Of a DNA stretch of 64,000 nt, positions 34,954-45,908 are shown one piece after another (position 1 is the first letter of the stretch; every line of letters begins with the position of its first letter). The notes beneath the pieces were generated by a model. That model had not been told where the DNA came from. It was given only the letters and a program-made list of their open reading frames with translations, and ran no database searches. The stretch spans positions 62,001-126,000 of the forward strand of contig NZ_FZNP01000018.1 in the NCBI RefSeq assembly GCF_900188105.1. Direction: 5' to 3'. Made by a program: the position numbers and the translations under genes. Source of the DNA: Actinomadura mexicana (GTDB taxonomy: Bacteria; Actinomycetota; Actinomycetes; Streptosporangiales; Streptosporangiaceae).

Positions 34954-35292
34954 TCAGCCGTGGGGGGTCTGCTGGGTGTCGGTCGCCACGGGGACGTCCA
35001 GGACCTCGCCGGCCTCGCCGCCGCGCCGCTTGTCGGACTGGGATCCGAACAGCGAGTAGTCGACGATCTCGGGGATGACGCGGGGCGCGTCCACGACGAC
35101 GTCGGAGAACAGGTGGACGACCCAGCTGACGAGCATGCCGAGCACGACGATGCCGGCGCCGGCCCAGAACATGACCCACAGGGGGCCCAGGCAGAGCCCG
35201 ACGCCGCCCACCACGAATCCGATGAAGATGACGGTGACGGCGATCCACGAACTCGGCCGACCGGCGTGCGAACCGTGCGACTCTTCCGACAT
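34954..35292 (-). CDS. HGxxPAAW-family small membrane protein
   Basis: 112 residues. It begins with MSEESHGSHAGRPSSW, the variant of the HGxxPAAW signature, followed by two hydrophobic helices (VIFIGFVVGGVGLCLGPLWV and IVVLGMLVSWVVHLF) and a polar tail. The family is found widely in actinomycetes and has no known function. It is divergent from secA across a 182-base promoter region and convergent with the glycosylase gene. Confidence 0.85.
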   Translation of the reverse strand: MSEESHGSHAGRPSSWIAVTVIFIGFVVGGVGLCLGPLWVMFWAGAGIVVLGMLVSWVVHLFSDVVVDAPRVIPEIVDYSLFGSQSDKRRGGEAGEVLDVPVATDTQQTPHG

Positions 35293-35474
35293 AGCGGCTC
35301 CTTCCTGAGGTGTGACACATCTTCTCCGGGGCCCCGTCCGTCAAACGGGGTGCCGTGTGGATTGCGCTCCGGAGTGACCTAGACCATTCTGGGTCTCGCC
35401 TACGATGGGCATCGTACGTGTGGTGTGCGCGCCGCCTGGAGCGGTGACCCACGATCTGCAAGGAGCCTTCGAGA

Positions 35475-38342
<2,868 letters not shown>

Positions 38343-38370
38343 GGCGCCCGCGAGCACGAGCAGGGCGCGC

Positions 38371-38406
38371 GGAAGCGGCCTCCCGAAGCCTCGGGAGGCC
38401 GCTTCC
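38371..38406. terminator. Bidirectional terminator between secA and the Rv3235-family gene
   Basis: Bases 38371-38386 pair perfectly with 38391-38406 (16 bp, loop AGCC), 29 bases after the secA stop and 25 before the convergent stop. Confidence 0.85.
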
Positions 38407-38430
38407 GCATGTCAGGGCCGTTTTCGCGGG

Positions 38431-38901
38431 TCAGGCCGCGGTCGTCTCCAGCGCCGTGCAGCGCCACCGCCCCCGCGCGTGCTCCAGCCGCAGGGCCAGC
38501 GCGTGGACGCGTCCCGCCACGACCACCAGGGCGACCGCCTCGGCGACGGCGGGCGCCGGCCGTTGCGACCGCGTCGACAGCACCTTCGGCGGGACGACCC
38601 GCCCGCCGCGCGCCCTCCGCCCGAGCTGGGCGGCGATCTCCCGGCACACCGCCGGGACGGCCACGAGCGACAGCTGGTGCGCCGGCCGCATCCCCGCCAG
38701 GACCTCCACGGCGAGCCGCACGGCCGCCTCCGCGACGGCCTGGACCTCCGCGTCCTCCCCGTCCGCCGGACGGACGAGCCGCAGCCCCGGCCCTCGGGGT
38801 GCGGGCCCCGCCACGGGCCGCAACGCCAGCGCACCCTGCACGGCGGGGACCGGACGGTACCGAACGAACCGAACTGCCCCGGTTCTGACCGGACGCACCA
38901 T
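38431..38901 (-). CDS. Rv3235-family protein
   Basis: 156 residues, ATG 38901 five bases after AGGAGG. The C-terminal half has the family pattern: LAVEVLAGMRPAHQLSLVAVPAVCREIAAQL, then a basic linker and AVALVVVAGRVHALALRLEHARGRWRCTALE. Mycobacterial Rv3235 lies near secA1, matching this position. The function is unknown; the fold may bind nucleic acid or a ribosome-associated partner, but nothing in the sequence proves it. Confidence 0.85.
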   Translation of the reverse strand: MVRPVRTGAVRFVRYRPVPAVQGALALRPVAGPAPRGPGLRLVRPADGEDAEVQAVAEAAVRLAVEVLAGMRPAHQLSLVAVPAVCREIAAQLGRRARGGRVVPPKVLSTRSQRPAPAVAEAVALVVVAGRVHALALRLEHARGRWRCTALETTAA

Positions 38902-38994
38902 GGAACCTCCTGAATCGCTTTTTGAAACAGGAGTCACGAAGCTTGTGGAAAATACGTCCTGACCGCATACGGCCGCTCCCGTAACGGGAATGAG

Positions 38995-39031
38995 AAAGGC
39001 GGCGGGACGCGAGGTGCGTCCCGCCGCCTTT
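38995..39031 (-). terminator. Terminator of the PTS EIIC gene
   Basis: AAAGGCGGCGGGACGC (38995-39010) pairs with 39016-39031 over 16 bp, loop GAGGT, followed on the minus strand by TTTCTCATT. A canonical intrinsic terminator for the minus-strand dasR-EIIC unit, 47 bases after the stop. Confidence 0.8.
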
Positions 39032-39077
39032 CGGGAGCGAGTCCCGGGGTGCGGGGCCCGGGACTCGGGAAGGGGGC

Positions 39078-40445
39078 TCAGCCCGCCGGGGAGTCCTGCG
39101 CCTCGGCGGTGCCCTTGCGGCTCTTCTTCGGCTTCCCGCCGGCGAGTTCGGGGTCGGCGCCCGCGTCGACGGCCGTCGACTCCTCGTCCTCGGGTTCGCG
39201 TCCCGGGGTCGCGAAGTTGAACTTCGTGATCAGGAACTTGAAGATGAAGTAGTACAGGAAGAAGTACAGGACGCCCATGCCGAGGATGAGCCACAGCCCC
39301 TTGGTGTTGTCCTTCGAGGCGTTCAGCAGCAGGTCGATGCCGCCCGCGGAGAAGCCGAAGCCGAGCTGGGCGCCGGCCGCCTCCAGGACCGCCATCGAGA
39401 TGCCGGTGAGGACGACGTGCACCCCGTACAGGACGGGCGCGACGAACATGAACGCGAACTCGATCGGCTCGGTGACGCCGGTGACGAACGCGGTGAGCGC
39501 GGCGGAGATCATGATGCCGCCGACCGCGGGGCGGCGGTGCGGGGGAGCGGCGCGCCAGATGGCGAGGGCCGCGCCGGGCAGGCCGAACATCAGGACGGGG
39601 AAGAACCCGGCGAGGAAGCCGCCCGCGTGCGGGTCGCCGGCCAGGTACCGGTTGATCTCGCCGTGCACGGTGCCGTCCGGGCCGTTGTAGGAGCCGAACA
39701 CGAACCAGATCAGCGAGTTCGGGATGTGGTGCAGGCCGAACGGCAGCAGCAGGCGGTTGATGACGCCGTAGATGCCGGCGCCGGCCGCGCCCGCGCCGGT
39801 GATCCAGTTGCCGAAGTCGGTCAGCCAGCTGCCGAACACCGGCCAGATGAAGCCGATCAGCACGCCGAGCACCAGGGCGGCGAGCGCCGTGATGATCGGG
39901 ACGAACCGCCGGCCGCCGAAGAACGCCAGGTAGGTGGGCAGCTTCACCCGGTAGAAGCGCTGGTAGAGCAGTGCGGCGACGACGCCGATGAGGATGCCGC
40001 CGAGGACGTCGGTGGGGTTCTTGGCCCCGAAGTCGATGACCTCCTTGGGCGCCCCGTCCACCACCTTGGTGATCAGCACGTTGCCCTTGAGCTCGTCGCT
40101 GTGCGAGAACATGATCTTGGAGACCTGGTCGAACACCAGGTACCCGACCACGGCGGCGAGCGCGGTCGAGCCGTCGGACTTGCGGGCGAACCCGATCGCC
40201 ACGCCGACCGCGAACAGCAGCGGCAGGTAGCTGAACAGGGCCTGGCCGGCGCCGCCGACGACCTCGGCGACGCGGTTCCAGCCGAGGCCGTCCGCGCCGA
40301 GCATGTCGGGCTGGCCGAACCGGAGCAGCAGGGCGGCGGCGGGCAGCACGGCGATCGGCAGCATCAGGCTGCGGCCGATCCGCTGCAGCACCGCGAGGGC
40401 GCTCGACCCTCGGCGCGGCGCGGAGTCCACTGTTGTCGCAGTCAT
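39078..40445 (-). CDS. ptsC: PTS permease EIIC, N-acetylglucosamine/glucose family
   Basis: 455 residues with about ten membrane helices. LPIAVLPAAALLLRFG at the N-terminus and the EIIC signature GVTEPIEFAFMFVAPVLYG are clear. The C-terminus is charged (Lys/Glu-rich), and no EIIB or EIIA domain is fused; separate EIIB (43431) and EIIA (44490) genes supply them. It imports and phosphorylates an amino sugar, most likely GlcNAc given dasR, nag and mur genes around it. Start 40445 follows GAGGAGG. Only 23 bases separate it from dasR, so they form one unit. Confidence 0.92.
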   Translation of the reverse strand: MTATTVDSAPRRGSSALAVLQRIGRSLMLPIAVLPAAALLLRFGQPDMLGADGLGWNRVAEVVGGAGQALFSYLPLLFAVGVAIGFARKSDGSTALAAVVGYLVFDQVSKIMFSHSDELKGNVLITKVVDGAPKEVIDFGAKNPTDVLGGILIGVVAALLYQRFYRVKLPTYLAFFGGRRFVPIITALAALVLGVLIGFIWPVFGSWLTDFGNWITGAGAAGAGIYGVINRLLLPFGLHHIPNSLIWFVFGSYNGPDGTVHGEINRYLAGDPHAGGFLAGFFPVLMFGLPGAALAIWRAAPPHRRPAVGGIMISAALTAFVTGVTEPIEFAFMFVAPVLYGVHVVLTGISMAVLEAAGAQLGFGFSAGGIDLLLNASKDNTKGLWLILGMGVLYFFLYYFIFKFLITKFNFATPGREPEDEESTAVDAGADPELAGGKPKKSRKGTAEAQDSPAG

Positions 40446-40468
40446 CGCGAGGTTCCTCCTCAGGGGTT

Positions 40469-41209
40469 TCAGGAGTGCGGCGGGGGATTTCCGAGGGCCG
40501 TGTGGATCTGGTACCGGTCCGCTCTGTAGGTCGACACGCCCAGCTCGGCGCACACTCCTCCGGTGTAGGAGCGCCGTTGCAGGAGCAGCACGGCACTGCC
40601 CCGGGCGATCTGCAGGTGCCTGGCGTCGGTGGCGTCGGCCAGGCTGGCGTCGATGGTCTGGTCGCCCGCGTCGAAGACGAGCCCGTAGACCGCTTCGAGG
40701 ACGCCGTACAGGGAGCGGTCGGCGAGCCTGCGATCGAGCAGGTCAGGAGCGAGTGAGGCCAGGATATGCGCGCGTTCGAGTGCCATGGGCTCGCCGTCGG
40801 CGGTGCGCAGCCGCTCGATGACGTGGATCTGCGTGCCCGGCTCGACGTCGAAGACGCGGGCGAGGCGGGCGTCGGCCGGGACCGTGCGCCGGTCCAGGTC
40901 GACGGCCCCGGGGCGCAGCCCCCGGGCCAGCATGTCCTCGGTGAACGAGACGAGCCGCAGCGGCATCTCGATCTTGGGCCGGGCGACGAAGGTGCCCTTG
41001 CCGGGGACGCGGTAGAGCCGCCCCTCGGACACCAGCTGGTCGACGCCCTGCCGGACGGTCATGCGGGACAGCCGGTACCGGACGCACAGCTCGCGCTCCG
41101 AGGGGATCGGGGCGTCGACGGGCAGTTCCGCGCTCTCGATGAGGTCGAGCAGGATGGCGCGGAGCTGGAAGTACTTCGGTACCGGGCTGTGCGGGTCGAT
41201 GGTCGTCAC
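40469..41209 (-). CDS. dasR: GntR/HutC-family regulator DasR
   Basis: 246 residues, GTG start. Winged helix of the GntR family (PVPKYFQLRAILLDLIE, PSERELCVRYRLSRMTVRQGVDQL, GRLYRVPGKGTFVARPK) followed by a UTRA effector domain (LSLVSFTEDMLARGLRPGAVDL-like segment, YGVLEAVYGL, QRRSYTGGVCAELGVSTYRADRY). DasR represses nag and pts genes and chitin utilisation and is released by glucosamine-6-phosphate. Two matching palindromes lie in its upstream gap. Confidence 0.93.
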   Translation of the reverse strand: MTTIDPHSPVPKYFQLRAILLDLIESAELPVDAPIPSERELCVRYRLSRMTVRQGVDQLVSEGRLYRVPGKGTFVARPKIEMPLRLVSFTEDMLARGLRPGAVDLDRRTVPADARLARVFDVEPGTQIHVIERLRTADGEPMALERAHILASLAPDLLDRRLADRSLYGVLEAVYGLVFDAGDQTIDASLADATDARHLQIARGSAVLLLQRRSYTGGVCAELGVSTYRADRYQIHTALGNPPPHS

Positions 41210-41310
41210 GGGGATGTCCTCGATGGCCGGTGGCCGGATCGATGGGATTCGCCGGGTTTCGACGGATGGGTGGGCTGGTCGGTTGTTCGACGGTATTCGA
41301 TTTGGTTCGT

Positions 41311-41335
41311 ACTGGTCTAGGCCGGACTAGACCAC
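41311..41335. promoter_or_regulatory. DasR responsive element (imperfect)
   Basis: ACTGGTCTAGGCC followed by GGACTAGACCAC. The arms match the DasR consensus (ACTGGTCTAGACCAGT-like) but are spread apart around a central GCCGGA. About 100 bases upstream of the dasR start, placed for autoregulation. Confidence 0.75.
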
Positions 41336-41583
41336 AGCCTCGAAAGGCGTGTCAATGCACGAATGCGTAACGGCCCGATCACGCGCCGGCGACGTCAAGA
41401 TCGACGAAATGCCAGGTCAGACCGCGGGTACCGGACGGCGCCTCCGGTTCCGAGCCGAGCGTCATGACCATTTCCGGCTTCCGTTCCCGTGCCTCGGCGG
41501 CCGGAACTCCCGCGGCGGTCCGGTGCCGGACGAAGTTCCGCCCCGCATCTTCATCTCCCTCCGATTCGTGGAGTATGGTGCGT

Positions 41584-41609
41584 ACTGGTCTAGTCCGGAC
41601 TAGACCAGT
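41584..41609. promoter_or_regulatory. DasR responsive element, perfect 26-bp palindrome
   Basis: ACTGGTCTAGTCC is followed directly by its exact reverse complement, giving 13+13 bases. Each half overlaps a near-consensus TGGTCTAG-CC dre. It sits just downstream of a -10-like TATGGT, ideal for repression of the nag operon. Confidence 0.85.
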
Positions 41610-41661
41610 TGTTCCCGGAGGAACCCACCCGCGATCATCGCGTCACAGAGAGCGCGCCCCC

Positions 41662-42363
41662 ATGGCATCACTGCTGATCACGGCCGACCGCATGATCCTT
41701 ACCCCGGCGGCCGGTCCCCACCGCGTCGTGTCCCCGGGATACGTCCGCGCGGTGGACGGCGTGATCGTCGAAGCCGGAGAAGGGCGCGGGCACAGCAGCG
41801 ACGCCACCGCCGCGCAGGTCGCCGCCGCGGCCGACGCCGGCGCCCGCAAGGTCACCCACGTCTTCAACGCGCAGACCGGCGTCCACCACCGCGACCCGGG
41901 CGTGGCCGTGCGGGCCCTCATCGACGAGCGGCTGAGCCCCGGTCTCATTCTCGACCTGCACCACGTCGGGCCCGAGGTGGCGACGCTGGTGCTGCGGGCC
42001 GCGGCGGGACGGGTCGTGCTCGTCACCGACGCGGCCTCGGCCGCCGGGATGCCGCCCGGCACCTACGACCTCGGCGGCGAGCCCATCACCATGCCCGAGC
42101 AGGGCCCGCCGCTGCGCGCCGACGGCACCATCGCCGGATCCGGCCTCCGGCTGGACGAGGCGGTCGGCAACGCCGTCGCGCTCGGCGTCGACCCGGCCGA
42201 CGCGGTCGACGCCGCGACCCGGATCCCGGCCGACCTCGTCGGCCGGCCCGATCTCGGCCGGATCGCCCCCGGCGCGGCGGCCGACCTGGTCTGGCTGGGG
42301 CCGGACCACCGGGCGCTTGCGACGTGGGTCAACGGGCAGGAAGTCTTCGGAGGGGGATCATGA
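41662..42363 (+). pseudogene. nagA: N-acetylglucosamine-6-phosphate deacetylase, internally deleted
   Basis: 233 residues versus about 380 for NagA. The N-terminal strand (LLITADRMILTPAAG) runs directly into GHSSDATAAQVAAAADAGARKVTHVFNAQTG, which in NagA follows only after the HxH metal site, the EGPF glutamate and ~150 residues. Later landmarks remain: the substrate His in LDLHHVGPE, the catalytic Asp in VLVTDAASAAG, and the C-terminal GRIAPGAAADLVWL. The frame is open and coding-like, so the loss is in frame. Deacetylase activity is very unlikely. It heads the operon under the perfect dre and overlaps the SIS gene by ATGA. Confidence 0.82.
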
Positions 42364-43400
42364 CCAGTCAGATGCGCGCCGAGATCGGCGAGCAGCCGGA
42401 CGCGCTGCGCCGGACGATCGACGCGCTCCTCCCGCGCACGAACGACATCGGGGCGCTGGCGCGGGAGACCCGGCAGGTCCTGTTCATCGCGCGCGGGTCG
42501 TCCGACAACGCCGCGGTGTACGGGCGCTACCTGGTGGAGGCGCACGCGGGGCGGCTGGCCACGCTCGCCGCGCCGTCCATCGCGACCGCCTACCGGCGCC
42601 GGCTGGACCTGTCCGGCGTGCTGGCCGTGGCGATCAGCCAGTCCGGCAGGACCGAGGAGATCGTCGAGACCCTCGACTGGGCGCGCGACTGCGGCGCCCG
42701 GACGGTCGCGGTCACCAACGGCGCCGGGTCGCCGCTCGCCGAGGCCGCCGAGGTCGCGCTGGTCACGCAGGCGGGCGCCGAGATCGCCGTGCCGGCCACC
42801 AAGACCTACACGACGCAGCTCGCCGCGCTGTCGGTGCTCGGCCTCGGGCTCGGCGCGCAGGTCGCCGCCGACGACCTGCGCCGCGTCCCCGACGAGGTCG
42901 CCCGGATGGTCGCGCTGACCGAGGCCTCGCCCGCGCTGCCGGAGATCGTCGAGGAGCTGGCGAAGGTCCCGGGTACGGTGGTCTCCGGACGCGGTATCGC
43001 GTTCGGGACCGCGCTGGAGCTGGCGCTGAAGATCAAGGAGGCGTGCTACCTGCACGCCATGGGCCTGTCCTACGCCGACCTGCTGCACGGCCCGATCGCC
43101 GTGGTGGACGCGCAGACCCCCGCGCTGCTGGTCGCCGCCGACTCCGGCCCGACGCTGCCCGGCACCGTCGCGCTGGCCCGCCGGGTGCGCGGCGCCGGGG
43201 CCCGCGCGTTCGGCGTGGGCGGCGGCGCGGAGCTGGCGGAGGCGTGCTCGGCCGCGCTGCCGGGTCCCGGCCTCCCCGAGTGGGTGGCGCCGCTGGGCCT
43301 CATCGTCCCCGGCCAGATCATGGTCGAGAACCTGGCCCGCCGGCTCGGGATCGACCCCGACGTCCCGCGCGGCCTCAACAAGGTCACCCAGACCGACTGA
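42360..43400 (+). CDS. SIS-domain glucosamine-6-phosphate deaminase/isomerase-like protein (NagB-II type)
   Basis: 346 residues with two SIS domains: VLFIARGSSDNAAVYGRYLVE, VAISQSGRTEEIVETL, then VVSGRGIAFGTALELALKIKEACYLHAMG and a C-terminal LARRLGIDPDVPRGLNKVTQTD. This equals the isomerase half of GlmS without the glutaminase domain, the architecture of NagB-II, which turns GlcN-6-P into fructose-6-P and ammonia. Operon position after nagA supports that. Translation is coupled to nagA. Confidence 0.88.
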   Translation: MTSQMRAEIGEQPDALRRTIDALLPRTNDIGALARETRQVLFIARGSSDNAAVYGRYLVEAHAGRLATLAAPSIATAYRRRLDLSGVLAVAISQSGRTEEIVETLDWARDCGARTVAVTNGAGSPLAEAAEVALVTQAGAEIAVPATKTYTTQLAALSVLGLGLGAQVAADDLRRVPDEVARMVALTEASPALPEIVEELAKVPGTVVSGRGIAFGTALELALKIKEACYLHAMGLSYADLLHGPIAVVDAQTPALLVAADSGPTLPGTVALARRVRGAGARAFGVGGGAELAEACSAALPGPGLPEWVAPLGLIVPGQIMVENLARRLGIDPDVPRGLNKVTQTD

Positions 43401-43430
43401 GCGACCCGGATCCGAGAAGAGAGAACGAGC

Positions 43431-43664
43431 ATGGACAAGGCCGAGGCCATCATCGCCGCCCTGGGCGGGGCCGACAACATCGTCGAGATCGAGCCGTGCG
43501 CGACCCGGCTGCGCACCGAGGTCTCCGACGCCGCGAAGGTCGACGAGCCGGCGCTGAAGAAGGCGGGCGCGTACGGCGTCATGCGCAGCGGCACCGTCGT
43601 GCAGGTCGTCGTGGGTCCGGAGGCCGACACCATCGCCAGCGACATCGAGGACATCCTCGACTGA
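43431..43664 (+). CDS. ptsB: PTS EIIB domain protein
   Basis: 77 residues, ATG behind GAGAAGAGAG. A stand-alone glucose/GlcNAc-type EIIB with the phosphocysteine in IEPCATRLRTEV (Cys23) and the usual AGAYGVMRSGTVVQVVVGPEAD. It passes phosphate from EIIA to the sugar on EIIC (39078). A CAGC tetranucleotide repeats four times just after the stop, followed by the tnpB remnant. Confidence 0.93.
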   Translation: MDKAEAIIAALGGADNIVEIEPCATRLRTEVSDAAKVDEPALKKAGAYGVMRSGTVVQVVVGPEADTIASDIEDILD

Positions 43665-43689
43665 CAGCCAGCCAGCCAGCCGCCGCCAA

Positions 43690-44480
43690 GGGAACCCCTC
43701 TGTTGACTTCCTCTCCCACCTAGCGGCGGAGGGGTCCAGCGGTCGCCCGCTGGGTTTCCTGCTTCGCCGACGAGTGCCCCGTCCGGGAGGAGTCCCGTTG
43801 AGGTCTTACACCGTCTCCACAGGCGGACGCCGCCAGCCCGGCGGCCAGGATGTTGCGCGCGGCGTTGACGTCGCGGTCATGCACGGCGCCGCAATCGCAC
43901 GTCCACTGGCGGACGTCCAGCGGCAGCCTCTCGCGGACGGTGCCGCAGGTTCCGCACAGCTTGGAGGAGGGGAACCAGCGGTCGATCACGACCAGGTCGC
44001 GCCCGTACCAGTCGCACTTGTACTCCAGCAGGCAGTGCGGCTCCCGCCACGCCGCATCGGAGGTGGCGCGGGCGAGCGTGCGGTTCTTGAGCAGGTTGCC
44101 GACGGTGAGGTCTTCGATCACGACCGTTCGGTTCTCACGGACGAGACGGGTCGACAGCTTGTGCAGGAAGTCGCGGCGCCGGTCGGCGATCCGGGCGTGC
44201 ACGCGGGCGACCCTGCGGCGGGCCTTGTCCCGGTTCGCCGAACCCGGGGTCTTGCGCGACAGGTCCCGCTGCGCTCTGGCCAGGCGGGCGCGGTCACGTC
44301 GCTCGTGCCGGGGGTTGGCGATCTTTTCCCCGGTGGACAGGGCCACGAGGGACGAGATCCCGGCGTCGGCTGGGGTGCGGGCGCAGGCGCCGAATCCTCC
44401 TGGAGGCGACAAGCCTTTCCTTACTCTGCTCGGCGAGGGCTTGGTTTCCTCCCCTGCCGGAAGTCCGAGGTATCCACGAA
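43690..44480 (-). mobile_element. IS200/IS605-type element remnant
   Basis: About 0.8 kb of foreign sequence separates EIIB from crr, which are otherwise neighbouring PTS genes. It contains the antisense truncated tnpB and, past its 3' end, a hairpin CCAGCGG/CCGCTGG (43736-43753), as expected for the right end of such elements where the guide (omega) RNA is encoded. No tnpA and no intact left end are seen. The boundaries are approximate. Confidence 0.65.
43720..44412 (-). pseudogene. tnpB: 5'-truncated TnpB (IS605 OrfB) RNA-guided nuclease remnant
   Basis: 230 codons versus about 370-400 for full TnpB. The RuvC half survives: DAGISSLVALSTGEKIANP with the first acidic residue, VVIEDLTVGNLL with the catalytic Glu, the zinc-finger cysteines in CGTCGTV...WTCDCGAVHDRDVNAARNIL, and the last catalytic Asp. 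The N-terminal WED/REC region is missing; the frame starts in unrelated sequence (MSPPGGFGACARTPA). It cannot bind its guide normally. It lies antisense within the nag-PTS operon. Confidence 0.88.
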
Positions 44481-44489
44481 GGAGAACCG

Positions 44490-44939
44490 ATGACCCGAGT
44501 ACTGTCCCCGGTCGCCGGCCGGGTCGTCGGCCTCGCCGGCGTCCCGGACCCGGTGTTCGCCCAGGCCATGGTCGGCCCGGGCACGGCCGTCGACCCCGAG
44601 CGCGGTCCCGGCCACGCCATCGCGCCCGTCACCGGGAAGATCGTCAAACTGCACCCGCACGCCTACGTCGTGGTGGACGCCGAGGGCCACGGGGTCCTGG
44701 TCCACCTCGGCATCGACACCGTCAAGCTGAAGGGGCAGGGGTTCGAGCTCCTGGCCGCCGAGGGCGACGAGGTCACCGCCGGGCAGCCGCTCGTCGGCTG
44801 GGACCCGGCGGTGATCGAGGCGGGCGGCCGCTCGCCGATCTGCGCGGTCGTCGCGCTGGACGCGGGCGCCGACGCCCTGTCGGACGTGCGCGAGTCGGGC
44901 GAGGTGGCGAAGGGGACCGAGCTTTTCACATGGAGCTGA
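44490..44939 (+). CDS. crr: PTS EIIA component, glucose family
   Basis: 149 residues. The EIIA-Glc fold is clear: VLSPVAGRVVGL, PERGPGHAIAPVTGKIV, and the active site GVLVHLGIDTVKLKGQGF with His72 as the phosphorylated residue. It transfers phosphate from HPr to EIIB. ATG follows GAAGGAG. It is the first intact gene after the IS remnant and so may now depend on a promoter inside or beyond that insertion. Confidence 0.94.
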   Translation: MTRVLSPVAGRVVGLAGVPDPVFAQAMVGPGTAVDPERGPGHAIAPVTGKIVKLHPHAYVVVDAEGHGVLVHLGIDTVKLKGQGFELLAAEGDEVTAGQPLVGWDPAVIEAGGRSPICAVVALDAGADALSDVRESGEVAKGTELFTWS

Positions 44940-44943
44940 GCGC

Positions 44944-45621
44944 ATGGCGGTGATCGGTATCGGCGCGGCGGTGTTCGATCTCGACGGCACCCTCATCGAC
45001 ACCGAGCCGCGCAACCGAGTGATGTGGTCGCGGCTGTTCGACGCGCACCGCGTCCCCTACGACGAGGCGCTGATCGGCTCGTTCGCGGGGCGCCGCGGGA
45101 TCGAGGCGCTGGCGGACCACGTGCACCTGTTCCCCGGCCGGACGGTCGAGGAGCTGTTCGAGCAGGCGGTCTCCTACGAGTCGCTGCCGGGGATGCCGGT
45201 CGTGGCGCCCGTACCCGGCGCGGTCGACCTCGTCCGGTCGCTGGCGGACGCGGGCGTGCCGCTCGCGGTGGTGACGTCGGGGCAGCGGCCCTACGCCGAG
45301 CGCCTGCTGGACATGCTGGGCATCCGCGGCCTGCTCGACCTCGTGGTGACCGCCGGGGACGTCGTCACCGGCAAACCGCACCCCGAGGGGTACCTGGCCG
45401 CCGCGCGCGACCTGGACGTCGCGCCGCAGGAGGCGGTCGGGTTCGAGGACGCCCCGGCGGGCGTCGCGGCCGTCAAGGCCGCGGGAATGACATGCGTGGG
45501 GGTCGTCACCACGCAGCCGGTGGGAGCGCTGGCGAAGGCCGACCATGTGGTGGCCGATTTCATGGAAGTGGACGTCGTGCCGGGCCCCGCACTGCGGGTG
45601 CCCCGGACGGTAACGAGCTGA
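44944..45621 (+). CDS. HAD-family sugar-phosphatase-like hydrolase
   Basis: 225 residues, four bases after crr. Motif I AVFDLDGTLIDTE, motif II VVTSGQ, motif III Lys in GKPHPEGY and motif IV GFEDAPAG are intact, with a helical cap between I and II as in beta-phosphoglucomutase/phosphatase proteins. Location inside a PTS operon suggests action on a sugar phosphate, perhaps relieving sugar-phosphate stress (inference). Confidence 0.9.
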   Translation: MAVIGIGAAVFDLDGTLIDTEPRNRVMWSRLFDAHRVPYDEALIGSFAGRRGIEALADHVHLFPGRTVEELFEQAVSYESLPGMPVVAPVPGAVDLVRSLADAGVPLAVVTSGQRPYAERLLDMLGIRGLLDLVVTAGDVVTGKPHPEGYLAAARDLDVAPQEAVGFEDAPAGVAAVKAAGMTCVGVVTTQPVGALAKADHVVADFMEVDVVPGPALRVPRTVTS

Positions 45622-45634
45622 TGGGGAGTATGCG

Positions 45635-45907
45635 GTGACCGAGCGCAACGTCAAGATCGAGTCCAGGGTGGGGCTGCACGCGCGGCCGGCGGCGCTGTTC
45701 GTCCAGACCGCGGCCAAGGCCCGGATGGACGTGACGGTGTCCAAGCGCGGCGGCGCCCCGGTGAACGCCAAGAGCATCCTCGCCGTGCTCGGGCTGGACG
45801 CGCGGCACGGTGAGGAGATCGTGCTGTCCGCCGAGGGCGAGGGGGCCGACGAGCTGCTCGACAGCCTGGAGACGCTGCTGTCCACCCCGGAGCCCGAGGG
45901 GGCGTGA
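45635..45907 (+). CDS. ptsH: Phosphocarrier protein HPr
   Basis: 90 residues, GTG start behind GGGGAG. The active-site GLHARPAALFVQ with His15 and the SKRGGAPVNAKSILAVLGL segment including the regulatory-Ser position (KSI) are present. It carries phosphate from enzyme I to EIIA. It is translationally tight with ptsI, one base apart. Confidence 0.96.
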   Translation: MTERNVKIESRVGLHARPAALFVQTAAKARMDVTVSKRGGAPVNAKSILAVLGLDARHGEEIVLSAEGEGADELLDSLETLLSTPEPEGA

Positions 45908-45908
45908 G

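Larger units (their letters stand above)
41210..41661. promoter_or_regulatory. Divergent dasR/nag control region
   Basis: 452 bases without a supported gene. Two dre-like palindromes (41311-41335 and 41584-41609) lie 270 bases apart in almost identical flanks (GTACTGGTCTAG...), suggesting a duplicated operator segment. TATGGT (41574-41579), just before the second site, with TTCATC 18 bases upstream, could be the nag operon promoter. An 84-codon frame at 41349-41603 exists but runs through the operator and is not credible. Confidence 0.7.

Noticed and set aside
41349..41603. 84-codon frame between dasR and nagA
   Set aside because: It has no ribosome site, runs through the operator palindrome, and shows no coding-like third-position bias or homology.
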